From Sphagnum compactum (Eukaryota > Bryophyta > Sphagnopsida > Sphagnales): a stretch of 64,000 nt of DNA. This document shows, piece after piece, positions 37,690 through 48,859 of this stretch. Location of the stretch: contig OZ234500.1 of NCBI GenBank assembly GCA_965153455.1, forward strand, positions 4,092,001 to 4,156,000. The letters run 5' to 3'. Under the pieces are notes generated by a model. The model had not been told where the DNA came from. It did no database searches and was given only the letters and a program-made list of their open reading frames with translations. How positions within the stretch are numbered: position 1 is the first letter of the stretch; every line of letters starts with the position of its first letter. Made by a program: the position numbers and the translations under genes.

Positions 37690-37998
37690 TGACACGTGTC
37701 AATAAATAATAGGTTTTAAAAATCATGAGATTATCAATAGTATTATATATTAAATAATTAAAATTTAATTAATTTCCATACTGGTTAGTTGATTAACTAG
37801 CAAGTGAATGGTTTGGTAAATTTGTATTTCACTAAAGAATAATCTTGTTTCACTAGGTATTAGTGAAACAAGTCATTGTCCGTAGCAACTGGTCCCCGTT
37901 CACTAGGGGGTTAAACAATTTCACTAGGTAAAATTGTCCAAATTCACTCAAAAATCTAGTGAAACCCATAGTGAACTAGGACGCATTTCCTAGTAGTG

Positions 37999-39450
37999 TC
38001 ACTTCCAATTCATTTCTAGTTAACTCTTAGTTCATTCTTAACTAATTTTAATTAACTATTAGTTCATTTTTCAATTGATTTTTAGTTAATTCTTAGTTCA
38101 CTTCCATTTAATTTTTAGTTAAGTCTTAGTTCGTTCATAGTTTACACATGGGTACACATGGGCACACATCGATGAATATGGACCACATTTAAGTTGAAAG
38201 TTTCTTAAAAAACTTCTTTGAACTAGGTGGCCAATGGGTATAAATAGAGATAGAATTCCCCATTACCTTTAATTTATTCAACACCAATTTTGTGTGCGTT
38301 TTCTTATTATAATTTTGTTTTGTTTTTATTTTTTCATTGTAATAAAATCTTGTTAAATTCTTGTTTCACATGTGTCATGTTCTTGTTCTTGTTATTTTTG
38401 TTTCATGATCTGGATTTGGAATTAAGCTTACTTTTGTTCTGGTTTTCGTTACGAAATCTTATAGATTTGGTTGTTTTTTACTTATGACACCATATAGGTG
38501 TTAAACCCTAAAATGGGCAAATTGCAACAATTTTGGAACCAAGTTTTCATACCCTAAATTGTCCAAAAATTGAATTCATGAATTCCTTGAGAAATGATGG
38601 TTTGGAAAAACCTTGATTAGACAATTGTGGAAGCTAAACTGATTAATGTAAACGTGTATTTTCCAAACATTTCCATAACCATGTGCTTAATAGTTGAAAG
38701 AATTTTTAAGTTGTGAAATCATTATTTGGTTACTTGGGCCCTCTAAAATTGAGGAGCTTATAATGATGATCAAATGAACAAAGGATGAATAAAAGGGAAA
38801 AACCAAATTCATGTTGGATATAAATACCCATAAGGGGATCATGAGTTCAATGTGATATTTTATTCCCGAAAATGGCTAGTTGAAAAACCCTACAATTAAT
38901 CCCAAAGAAAGAATAATTTAATTTTTAATTTTGTAAACATTATGAATTATTGACCAAACTTTGTCAAAGATCATTTTTTCTAAGAAAAAAATGATTTATT
39001 GCACAAATGAACTCCAATGCATAGTGGGTAAAGTTTGTGGTTTAAAAAAACATTTGTGGCGAAATTCACATTACCATATTCATCAAACTTTTGCAAAAAT
39101 TAGGACATAGTCCATGGTAAATCCAACTCTTCTGTAATAAAGTTAAATTTAGATATAATAAAGCATAATGAACCAGCACCCACCAATTTCACATGCAAGA
39201 TGGATGGTGTGTGGATAGAAAACATTTTTTCATTGAATTTGTGTCCCATAATTAATCACAATGATGATGAAACCTTGCCAATCATAAAATAACCAAAGCA
39301 CCCAAAAAAGGGGGAATACAAGGAACAAAATGGATGTACGCACATATAAAAAGACAAATGAACTACCCAAGAAAGCGAACCACAAAGGGAACATCAAGTT
39401 TTCTAACCCCTTCCAATCACAAGAAACATATCAAATAAAAAAAAGGTAGG
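37999..39450. other. AT-rich intergenic region
   Basis: The first part has many diverged AGTTCATT/TTAGTTAA words. No coding sequence or defined element was recognised. Confidence 0.55.
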
Positions 39451-39529
39451 ACCTCTTGAAAGGACACCTAACCTAGACGAACCCTCACTTATGCTAGTTA
39501 CACATTTCAAAATAAAGGTTGCATGTGCA

Positions 39530-40125
39530 TGCTATAACACCTTTTGTCTATAAAATGCGTGCAAAATTGAAAAATGAGGGCTTTCAATGCCTTTCATTCC
39601 CCATGTCATGTTGGCACATTGATGAAACCCATCTGCATGTTGGTGTAAACACCCAAAAACCTTTACAGCTAGAGGGAAAAACATGTCCACTAGGAACCAA
39701 TTGTGATAAAAATTGTCCTTTGCTTGAGTTGCGACTATCGCAATAACCTCATGAAAAAAAACAACTTGCAAAATCAAATCAACTCGAATGGAATTGGCAA
39801 TGATAACGTCTGTTAATGTGTAGATACCATTGATTGATAACACAATATCAAGTTGCCTATGCAAAAATTATAGGGAAGGGGGTGGAAGGACATGGGTTTA
39901 CTATCATGAAATGCAAAATCATGTGTCTCTTGCAATGGCCACAAAAACATCTTGCATAATATCATGCAAGGTCATCCTTTCCCCACCATGCGCACAAGGA
40001 AAAAGGTGGATCCTCATAAGGTCCAAAGGTTGGTTACAAATGTAGTGTGACATCCTAAGGATTAAAGAATGGAAAATACCCAATTTAATACGCAATGTAA
40101 TGGAAAAAAATATGAAGCCAAACAA
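39530..40125 (-). pseudogene. Decayed C-terminal part of a plant LINE-like retroelement protein
   Basis: Two frames on the minus strand in order, 40125-39919 and 39864-39532, give peptides with HYICNQPLDLMRIHLFPCAH then GGERMTLHDIMQDVFVAIAR, followed by RQLDIVLSINGIYTLTDVII and MFFPLAVKVFGCLHQHADGF. I recognise this from plant retroelement polyproteins as the C-terminal cysteine/histidine segment plus a nuclease-like domain. This is recall, not a search. The two parts are in different frames, so the copy is broken. Upstream minus-strand DNA (to about 40.95 kb) may hold further remnants, but no reverse transcriptase motif could be read. Confidence 0.55.
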
Positions 40126-41898
40126 AAAAAAGGATGACTATGCAAACTAACAATTAAACGCTTGCAACTAACCCTACACACGACCTTAAATGCATTTGGT
40201 GCAAATCAAAAGGTAAATTAGAAATGATGTGAGCAAGGTCATGCAATCTTTTTGAAATGCTCTTTGAAAATGATATGCGTCATTTTTAGCCCTTGTTCAA
40301 AAGGGAACACACATGTTACAACCCCCAGGGGAAGAAACTTTTGCACTAATCTCAAATGCGCCTAGAAAGGGAGTGGCCTCGAGTTATTGCCCTTATCGCC
40401 TTCAGAAAGAATGAACGAGAGTCCTACAAAAACTTAGAAGTTATGATAAGGGCAATTAAAACCCAATTCCCCACATAAGTAGTTGGAGTGATAATCTTTA
40501 AGGAAACCAACCCTACAACCCCACTAGAAATGGGGAGAGCCACTTGTTGATAGATTTAAAAGACTTTGAGGCACTCCAATGAGCCTGAACCCAAAAGTCT
40601 CCCAAAAATTCCCATTATGGTCGAATCAAAATCAACGAACTGACTCTAAAAACATGAAAAAGGGAAAACAAAAAAACAAAAAAAGATCTCTAACAAAACA
40701 TCGAAAAAAATCATTGAAAGTCATTTGAATATCCCCTAATCTTGAAAGCACGTTTACATGCCAAACATTTTCACTTAGAGCCTTTTACCAAAAAAAAACA
40801 AAGAAAGCAAAGCCAAAAAGGATGCTAAGGATCTTGATGTCATAGGAAGGCAACAAAACTCGACAAAGAGGGAGGAACCCAAGAAAGAAGCCAAAAGGTT
40901 AACCACAATGATTAACCATGTACTAACTATTAACCATTCCATTCACATGCATCTACCTACCTAGGAGCCACCAAGTGCCTTACCCACCTCTATATAACCA
41001 CAAGTTTCTGAGAGAGGATATTGTAAAAACAAAAAAAAGGAGGGTTGCCCTGAGAAAAAAAAAACAAGGGTTTCCAAGATCCCAAAGTTCCCAATGTGGA
41101 AAAGGAAAAGGATTTTTTAAAAGTTCACATACCCCAACTTTTGGGATTTTGCACACATGTCTTATTCAATGACCCTTACATGCATTAAATTTTCAACAAA
41201 AATAGGTTTGGAAGGAATGTGAACAACAAAGCAAAGAAGGGAAGGGAAAAAAAAAAAAGAAAAAAAAAGGAGGAAACAATAAGTATTAAGCAAAAGCTGC
41301 CACCATCATAAAAGTAGAACTCATAAAAATCACTTCCACAAAAATCCTGTCCCTCAAAAGAATTCATTTATTGAAGCAACAGAAATGATGATTGCAATAG
41401 CAAGTCGAATTGTGAGCTTTTTTTGAGTGAGCTTTCTAGTCTCTAGACTGGCCCAAGTTCACTGAATCTTGGTTTGTCTGGGTGTTTCTCTGTCTCTTAG
41501 ACAAAATGCTTTGTTGTCAGAACTCTTTGCATTGAGTAATATGAGAGATGATCACATTCCAAAATTATAGCTGCCAACATATCTGTCCATAGATGCTTTC
41601 CTGGTCTTGTCTTTTGTCATACTATTCATACTATGCGCCTTGTTGGATTTTGCACTTTCACAGTGTTTGTTTCCATGTGTAAGTAACTTTTGGAGCTTGG
41701 AGAGAGAGAGAAAGAAGAAAAAGGGTTTAGGGTTCTGCTCTGGCCCTCTGGGCCCAGTTTAAATTTGTCTAGAAATTAGTAATTAATGCCCTAGCTGGAA
41801 CTCTGAGAACAATGGTCAGTTTCACTAAACTCGAACTGCCAACATTTTGGATTATGTGACCCCAGTAGGGCCTAAACCCTACTAAACCCTAACCACCC

Positions 41899-42022
41899 AA
41901 TGCACCACCATCCATTGGAAACTTGTTTTCAGTTTGTGGAATGCACCACCATCCATTGGAAACTTGTTATCAGTTTGTGGAATGCACCACCATCCATTGG
42001 AAACTTGTTATCAGTTTGTGGA
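41899..42022 (+). repeat. 41-bp tandem repeat, three copies
   Basis: Units start AATGCACCACCATCCATTGG at 41899, 41940 and 41981 and differ by one base in the middle. The third ends before a diverged continuation (AATGAACCACAACTG). Confidence 0.9.
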
Positions 42023-44687
42023 ATGAACCACAACTGAGCACCAAGGCTCCCTCACCTTGGTAAGTTTTATCTTGTGATCATCCCCCTTCACCTCCACCTC
42101 ACACTAAATACTAGGTTATCTTGTATCTACCCTTTGAAGTGGGTATCTAGGTGAGTAGGGAGGGAACTCAAGTGTTTGCTGTGTTGGTAGGTAAGTTAGG
42201 TCAAGCACTTGGTGGCAACTAGGTATGTAGTTACATGTGGATGGTTAGTACATAGCTAATCACCATGGTTACCTATGGGATAGTAATACAATGGAATGGT
42301 GTTTGTTGTCCACACACCATTCATCTTGCATGGTGTGTTGGTTTGTGTGTGTGTGTGTGTGTGTTTTTTTTCAATTTTGTGATTTAGCTGAAGTGGCAAT
42401 CATCCATATTAGAAACCAATTTTTTTCAAAAAAAAAAAACCATTTTAATATGATTTCATCAAATTAGATTCTAATACTTTCTCTCTTAAATTTTAAAATT
42501 AGAGGTTTAATGCCTAATGGGCCTATAGAAAAACCCATAGTTTGTAATTTGTATCCCAAAGTAAGCATTAATTCTTGAATGCACTTTTCTTTTGGAATTC
42601 TAAGAAATGACTGATGGTTCAATAGTTTGAAATGGGCTTTGAACCTATAAGGTGCATTTCTCAAATATGAAGTTTTAACACTTAAAAGATAGACATGGGC
42701 ATCAATTACAAAGCTCATCCCATGCTAACACATCGCACGGAAAGTTGGACTTCCATATCTAGGGTTTTAATATCACCCACAAGATTCAGGTTTACTCTTT
42801 CCTAGGAGCTACTTTCTAGAAACGAAGCTCATCACATTCACTTAAGGATTTCACCTCGCATGAAACACTTCATCAAGTTTAGAAAATAATCCCTTTTGAA
42901 ACCCATGAACCATTCCAAGATTACCCTGGTTCTCATACAAATATGTCACAATTGATATCACACAAATCTTATTGAAGAAATGTGGAGGAGATCATTTTTC
43001 AACCAAATTCTCTCTAAATACTTTGAAAAGAATGGAGTAATTTAACTCATATTCTCATTCTCATCCAAACTTGTCATCAAACATAATCTATTTATTGCCA
43101 AACTTACAAGATTGTGGCACCCATTTACTTTTAGAATGCCTAGTTGTTTCATGGATGAACGAGTATTTTGGGATATTGTCATAAGAGTTGTGTGCAGTTC
43201 TTTGATTTTGTTTATAACCTTTGGTTTCAAGTTTTAAAAATTTTAGAAATTAAAAAAAAACCTCTGGTTCTGGGTTTTTGGAAATTTTTCAAAGAATTGA
43301 TAGTTTTTATGAAAGAACTGGCAAAGAACCAGCAGTTTAGGGTAGCCTGTATTTCATATTTGAAGGTTCTAGAGGTTTTTTTTTCCCAAAAAGTGCTGAA
43401 TTTTGAAGAGAAATGGTAGATTATATTTTATAGGTATTTTAAAAATAAGTATGCCCTAAGTAATTGATAAATTATTGCCTTTCGCTTAAAATGGCCATGG
43501 TTTTTGTCTTTTCAATTTTACAACATAGCCAAATTGGTGATCATACAAAATAAGATTTAGTCAAATTTGGCTATAGACAGATATGAAAGTAAATTTTTTC
43601 ACGAAAGCCCTTTATATTTTGCCTACTTTTTGCAGAAATAGGGGGATTTTTTTTAATTCGAAATTTGGAAAATTATGGCCTTTTTAAAAACAAAATTCCT
43701 ATTTATGTGGCGAAATCAAAAAAATTAGGTCCAAAAATCCAAAAATCATCCCCCCCCCCCCTTTCAAAGCATTGAATTATATAGCCTCAATTAAATGGAT
43801 TTCCTTCTAGAAACAACTTAACATACCACAATACCTTGACAACTTTGACAATAATTATACTTGAGCTCCCACTATGCACTACTGTTGTTGATCAACTAAT
43901 GAAAATAATGAATTTATATTATGAAAATTAGGTTCAATTCAAATGAAAATATTGAATGACATTGTGTGCCAACTTTGAGTTGAATTCAAATACATAGAAT
44001 GGAATTCAAATCCAACTTAATTCAATTGAATTGACGAAAAAAGAAATGCAAATTGATGCATGAGATATTGAAAATTTGCTTGTGACTATGGTGTTAAGAA
44101 AAACCACTGAAGGGGAGGTGAAGCCATCATCCCATCAATAGTTGAATCCATTTGCAGACTTTCAAATAAAGGTCATCTTGTGTGCAAAAGATACATACCG
44201 ATACACATTACTTTGCCATAGCCCGTGGCCATCCATGTGGTATATATACAGAGAGATGGAGCGTTTTCCCATTCATGCACACTACATTGCAACTCAAGAA
44301 ATGCAGTTAAATAATGTTGGAAAAAATAGGTACTTGACTTTGATAACACATACAGACACAGGAGGTTGTTTATTACATGTATACAGCTAGCCATGAGTTC
44401 CTTTTGTACAGTTAATTCTCTTTTGTTTACTTTGTAAGTTTCACTCAGCTGCAGCATAAAATGCAAAGTGCCATAAAGTTACCTACCAGGACCATGTCCA
44501 TATGTTGTCAAAGGATCTTCTTCTTTGGCACCAACACTTGGTCATGTTCTTCGATACCCATGATCGTGAATGCACCAATGTGACAGTTGCTTGCTAACTG
44601 GGACATCCACAAAGTGTGGGAAGGGACTTGAATGAGCAGTTGCAGCATCAGATGGTGTCAATCATGGAGATGCTGAGTTAAGAGTTG
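42023..44687. other. Intergenic region 3' of the F-box gene
   Basis: This contains a TG microsatellite (about 42343-42364) and AT-rich DNA. The 3'UTR of the minus-strand F-box gene must lie just below 44688. No additional gene was recognised. Confidence 0.6.
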
Positions 44688-46742
44688 TCATGCTTGTATG
44701 CCAGGCCATGGTGTTTCTGCTGCTGCTGCTGTTGTATCTTCTTCTTCTACTTCCACCATTTCTTCTGCTACTTCCTCTCCTTCATCATATTCATCATCTT
44801 CGTCAAATTCATCCTCTTCATAATGTTCATAAACTTCATGATCTTCATGATCTTGTAGAAATCTCTCCCGAAGCTCAGCCACAGTCAGACTTTGACCAAT
44901 GGCTTGGGCTAATGATGTTGGTCGAAGCACAACACCATCCACCATAACCCCACCTTTCCAAGCAGCTGACACAATCTCCTTCATTTCAAACTTCAAATCT
45001 GCCCCCTTCTCCCCTTCCTCTACAATGATCTCTCCTGCGTCATATTCCATCCAGTCGTCGTTGACTAATCGGACTGGTGTCAAATTTGGGAGCTGCTCTT
45101 GTAGTGCACTAATGCCAGGTTCATTGGTCAAGTAGCGCTGTGTGTTTGAGGCTTGTGTGTCATTGCACAAAGAAAGTGAAAAATCAACAGGTCTGATTGA
45201 CCAGCCATAGTTGCCCTGTGATCCCTGGAAGCTAAGATCCCTATTCAATTTCAATCGCCATGATAAAGTGTAAGCTCCTGCTGGGAGAAGACAGCTTAAC
45301 TCACCACTCACACGGAACCAGCAAACTGCATCCAAGTGAGCTATTTCAGGCCATCTGCACAGGGTGCAGTAGTTGCTTAGACTCTTTCAATGTGACCTGC
45401 GGTGGTCAACACTCAGCAGTATTCTGAGCACAAGACCAGGGTGCAAAGCAAATCAATAAAATCAATCACTTTCTGCTGTTTGTCATCATCACTAGAAATC
45501 CACATGGAAGGAAGTCACTTGCACAACTGCGGAATTTGAGAAGAATTCATTTGCAGCTGTCTATGTGAAACCATGAAGGGTTTAGGGTTACAAGCTCAAA
45601 ATAGCATTGCTATAGAGACTGGCATGCATTGTGACATTTCATGATCAACAGACACATACCTGGAACCACGAACTGGAAACCAACTCCAGTACTGCTCATT
45701 TTCTCCCCACACAACTCTAAGTCCTCTAGCTGCCACACTGTAACACACTCCTCCTGTGGCTTCATCCAGCCAATGTGCCTGTTAAGCTTGAACAATTCAG
45801 TATCGAGACAGACTGAGCCTAGTTTCAGAGGAGAATACATAAGAGACTGGACCTGGAAGTCAGGAAAAACAGAATCCATGTGAGACTGGACCTGGAAATC
45901 ACGAGAAACGTACTCAAATGACTGCAGTTGCCAACCAAGATGCTAGAAATCCATGGGGACAGCAACTAATCAGACCGACAGAATGCCATGCTCAAAAGGA
46001 GAGCGGGGACAAATCTCTGGCAAAATAAAACTTTTGTGAATGCAAAAAATGGTCATAGTCATGGCAGTAGGAAATCTACTCAACTGCAAGGCGCTATGAA
46101 CACGAGAGAAGAAAGTGTGAAGTCGTACAAGAGAAGCAGGAAAAGAACCGACAACGTGACAACATCCTCTGAGGGATGGATCAATCAATTCCTCAACAAT
46201 TGGATTCAGATTCTAATTCTGCAATTACTTACATTGCGAACACGATCAGTCTAAGGCTTCATACGACCCCGAATTCAACGCAAACCAGAAAATACTGGAC
46301 AATCAGACCAGTGATTGAGCACATCCTTTCCCTTGCAAACTTTGTTTCATTGAATTTCTCTCGAAGTTTCTTTCATTCCTTTGCAAATTTTGCATCCTTT
46401 GCATCACGAACAAAAACATATCCTCCTCTATCATAACACTGCAACAGATCGGTTTCAAGAACCAAGGCAGAGAAAGGATTCCGTTACCTGTGTGCCATTG
46501 TGAAGAAGAACACCGCGGCTTAGGTACAAGAAGACCGCCTTCTTGCTCAAGAGGTCAGGAGGGAATTCCGTAGCAGAAGCCAGAACGTCCTCGTACGCGG
46601 CCGGAAGAAAGCGCTCCCATACCGCATCGCAACCGAACATCTCGAGACACGCACGAGACACGCATTCCGCCTGAGCAACATCCCTGGGACTCAGAAAAGC
46701 GGAAACACAATACAAGCAAGCAAACGGCAAATCCGTCAACAT
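44688..46742 (-). CDS. F-box protein with PP2-like (phloem protein 2) domain, 3 exons, ~366 aa
   Basis: This is a predicted substrate-recognition subunit of an SCF ubiquitin ligase; PP2-type domains bind glycans in some members (family knowledge). Frame-checked exons are 46742-46488, 45852-45660 and 45340-44688 (TGA). Residues 1-40 form the F-box (MLTDLPFACLYCVSAFLSPR, then VSRACLEMFGCDAVWERFLP). LSKKAVFLYLSRG follows, then a variable link (FKLNRHIGWM...VTVWQLEDLEL). Exon 3 holds the PP2 core: AHLDAVCWFRVSGELSCLLP, SWRL, GWSIRPVDFSL, and WMEYDAGEIIV, then DGVVLRPTS. The C-terminus is an acidic tail rich in D/E/Y, unusual for the family. Exon 2 could start at 45891 or 45846 instead, all in frame. 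The frame is open 79 codons above ATG 46742 (to ATG 46979), but that part looks like leader. The exon 2-3 join (CCAG|GTATGT to AAATAG|CTCAC) was chosen because it keeps phase. Confidence 0.8.
45842..45905 (-). other. Tandemly duplicated 3' splice site in the F-box gene
   Basis: On the transcript strand the sequence TTTCCAG|GTCCAGTCTC occurs once with its junction before 45891 and again, as CTTCCAG|GTCCAGTCTC, before 45852. These are 39 nt apart (13 codons). Either acceptor, or the minor CCAG at 45846, continues the same frame. Confidence 0.7.
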
Positions 46743-47250
46743 CTTATTAATAAACCGCAAAAACACACACACATACACAGACAAACTACCGATGTTAAAG
46801 TCAACAACGTTTTCCTCTCCTTTTCCCCGGAACTCCTTCCTATTCTTGTTTCCTTCTGGAATTCCCACCGATTCCCACCGCTGCAGGAGGAGGAATTGTT
46901 CTTCTTCGCCGTGGACAAAATGGCTTCTCTCACAAATTGGAAGCTTTGCTTCCAAGTATAGAGGTCTGGCGATTTTCATTTTATTATTTTCTCACTTCTG
47001 GCGATTGAAAACCTTCAAAAACACTTCACTTTCAAATTTTTGGTTTTTTAATTTCTCTTTTTGGCGAAATTTCGCGAGTAAAAAGCAAAGGGCTGTCTCC
47101 TCCTCGTCTTCCTCGCGGCTCCAGATTTGGAGGTCGTGTCGCAACATCAGGAATGTCATGTGGCGAGCGAAGGGGCATCGTCTGTTGCCACCGGACGGAC
47201 GGACGGAAGGAAGACAAGCACGATAATGGAAAGAGATAATGGGTAAGACC
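46743..47250 (-). promoter_or_regulatory. Putative promoter/leader of the F-box gene
   Basis: CpG content is locally high from about 46.5 to 47.2 kb, as around the other gene starts in this window. The frame upstream of ATG 46742 is open but not conserved-looking. A GGAC repeat (about 47195-47210) lies at the distal edge. No TATA or start site could be assigned. Confidence 0.35.
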
Positions 47251-47299
47251 TATTACCCTGTTGGATACCATCTGCTCTTTTCCGTGGGGTGGAGACAAA

Positions 47300-48800
47300 C
47301 AACCCATTCCAGCCCAAAAAGAAAAAGTAGGCTAAAACCACAATGACTGGAAACGTCAAGGCGGTTTACTTTTATAGCAGCTCCACCCATACTCGCTATA
47401 GTTTGGCCCTTGCCAGCAACAGTATTGCTTATTTATTATTTCAGAAGCCCCACCCACAAACATGAAACATAAGAGCTCAAAGACTTCTATATCAAAGACC
47501 CAATAAAGGGGCAACACAAGGTCAAAGGCTTCTTCTAATAGCAAAACAGCTGGACCAATCAATAGGGTAAAAAGGCCCATCACCAAACATAGGCCCAAAG
47601 CCCAATTTTTTCACACCACACAATAAACAAGGATTAAGGTTTACAAGAATACTCAAATCTTACCCATTAATTGGGGAGACCTTATTAATTTCCCTTCAAT
47701 TTTGTGCACATCCCATTCCTGCCAAAAACTAAAAGCACCAAATTCACAAAGCAATGCTGTAAATTTGCATACACAATTCATTCTTACAAGATACAAGCAA
47801 AACTCTTTCATTATGTTAAAGCTTCCAATTTGTGAAAGCTAGCCTCAAGTCATTCATCAAGGTTTTAAAAGCATTTGGGCTAGACCAGCAGAGGCCAAGC
47901 AACATAAAAGGAGTAGAAAATTCTAGTTCATAAACACAAGTCCTAATAAATCAACAAGAACAAATTCTGTAACTTAGAATAGCCAAAGCAAATCCTCAAG
48001 AGTTAGATTAGGAAACTGCAGACACTAGACTAGCCAAAGAGGAGTTACAAGAGCTTGATCGTCAAGAATCAAATCCTAATATTGTCAAAGAAGAAAGAGA
48101 AACCAAAATTCGAAGGTGGATGTAAGGGGGCAGTTAGGAAGGGATGCAATAGATAAACTTTACAATCAAAAGTTCAAGAAGTTTTTGTACTACCATTGGA
48201 TACATAATTCTATAATTCCAAGGTACAATATAGGTAGCCAAATAAGAGGTAGATTTCTTCAAGCTCCAAGAAGTCGTAGTTTATTATACACACCTACTAC
48301 TTGCATAGAAACAATTAATCAAAATTTAGTATGGTTAGACCTTGAAGAGCTCCATGCATTGATCACAAGTTCCAAACAACTAGAGGCATATGCATTTCAC
48401 ACTTACCATGATCTTTCACATTTTTTATAGAGTTGGTCAAAATATAGAAGATTTAGGTTTGTACCTCTTATAGGGCTAGACCAAACACCCCCAACTTGTT
48501 GGAGGTTGGGGCCCAAGGGCTCTAAATCATGATGTTGTTGAATGTGCCTCATAGGAGGCGAAGTGGATTAGGTGACTAGCTAAACCAAGACAAGGAAAAT
48601 GTCCCACCATCTTCTAGATCACATGAACCAACAACAAAATAATGAAGAGTCAATAGATCCAATCCTATCAATACTAGAGGCAAATGGAGCAACTAAGCAT
48701 TAGAAAAAGCCATGGATGTAGTTGAGAAAAAGACAATTTCATTTAGGAAGGCAAGTATGCATTAGAACATACCATTAACCTTGTTGGTTGATCATTTGTA
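47300..48800. other. Intergenic, possibly 5' part of the pogo-like relic
   Basis: One plus-strand frame (48116-48430) is open for 104 codons but resembles nothing I know. It may belong to the transposon relic downstream or be chance. No terminal inverted repeat for that transposon was identified. Confidence 0.5.
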
Positions 48801-48859
48801 TGGAAAACAAGATCTAGAAAGCAAGACAACCATGTGATTAATTAATAGCAAAAAAAAAT

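Larger units (their letters stand above)
35224..37998. mobile_element. Non-autonomous CACTA (En/Spm) DNA transposon, 2,775 bp
   Basis: The left end reads CACTACTACCAAAATGGGGT and the right end, reverse-complemented, CACTACTAGGAAATGCGTCC. The first 8 bp are identical. Both ends then carry further shared subterminal motifs (TCACTATGGG and several CCTAGTGA/TCACTAGG words). The 3 bp before the left end and after the right end are both TCA, the 3-bp target duplication expected of CACTA elements. There is no transposase frame inside, so movement would depend on a partner in trans (inference). The interior is mostly an AT-rich tandem array plus a segment resembling a SINE head (about 37494-37560). 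Orientation is arbitrary. Confidence 0.85.

Noticed and set aside
46743-46979. 79-codon in-frame N-terminal extension of the F-box protein
   Set aside because: The extension has no F-box or targeting character, and the F-box usually begins near the N-terminus. ATG 46742 is preferred, though the longer form cannot be excluded.
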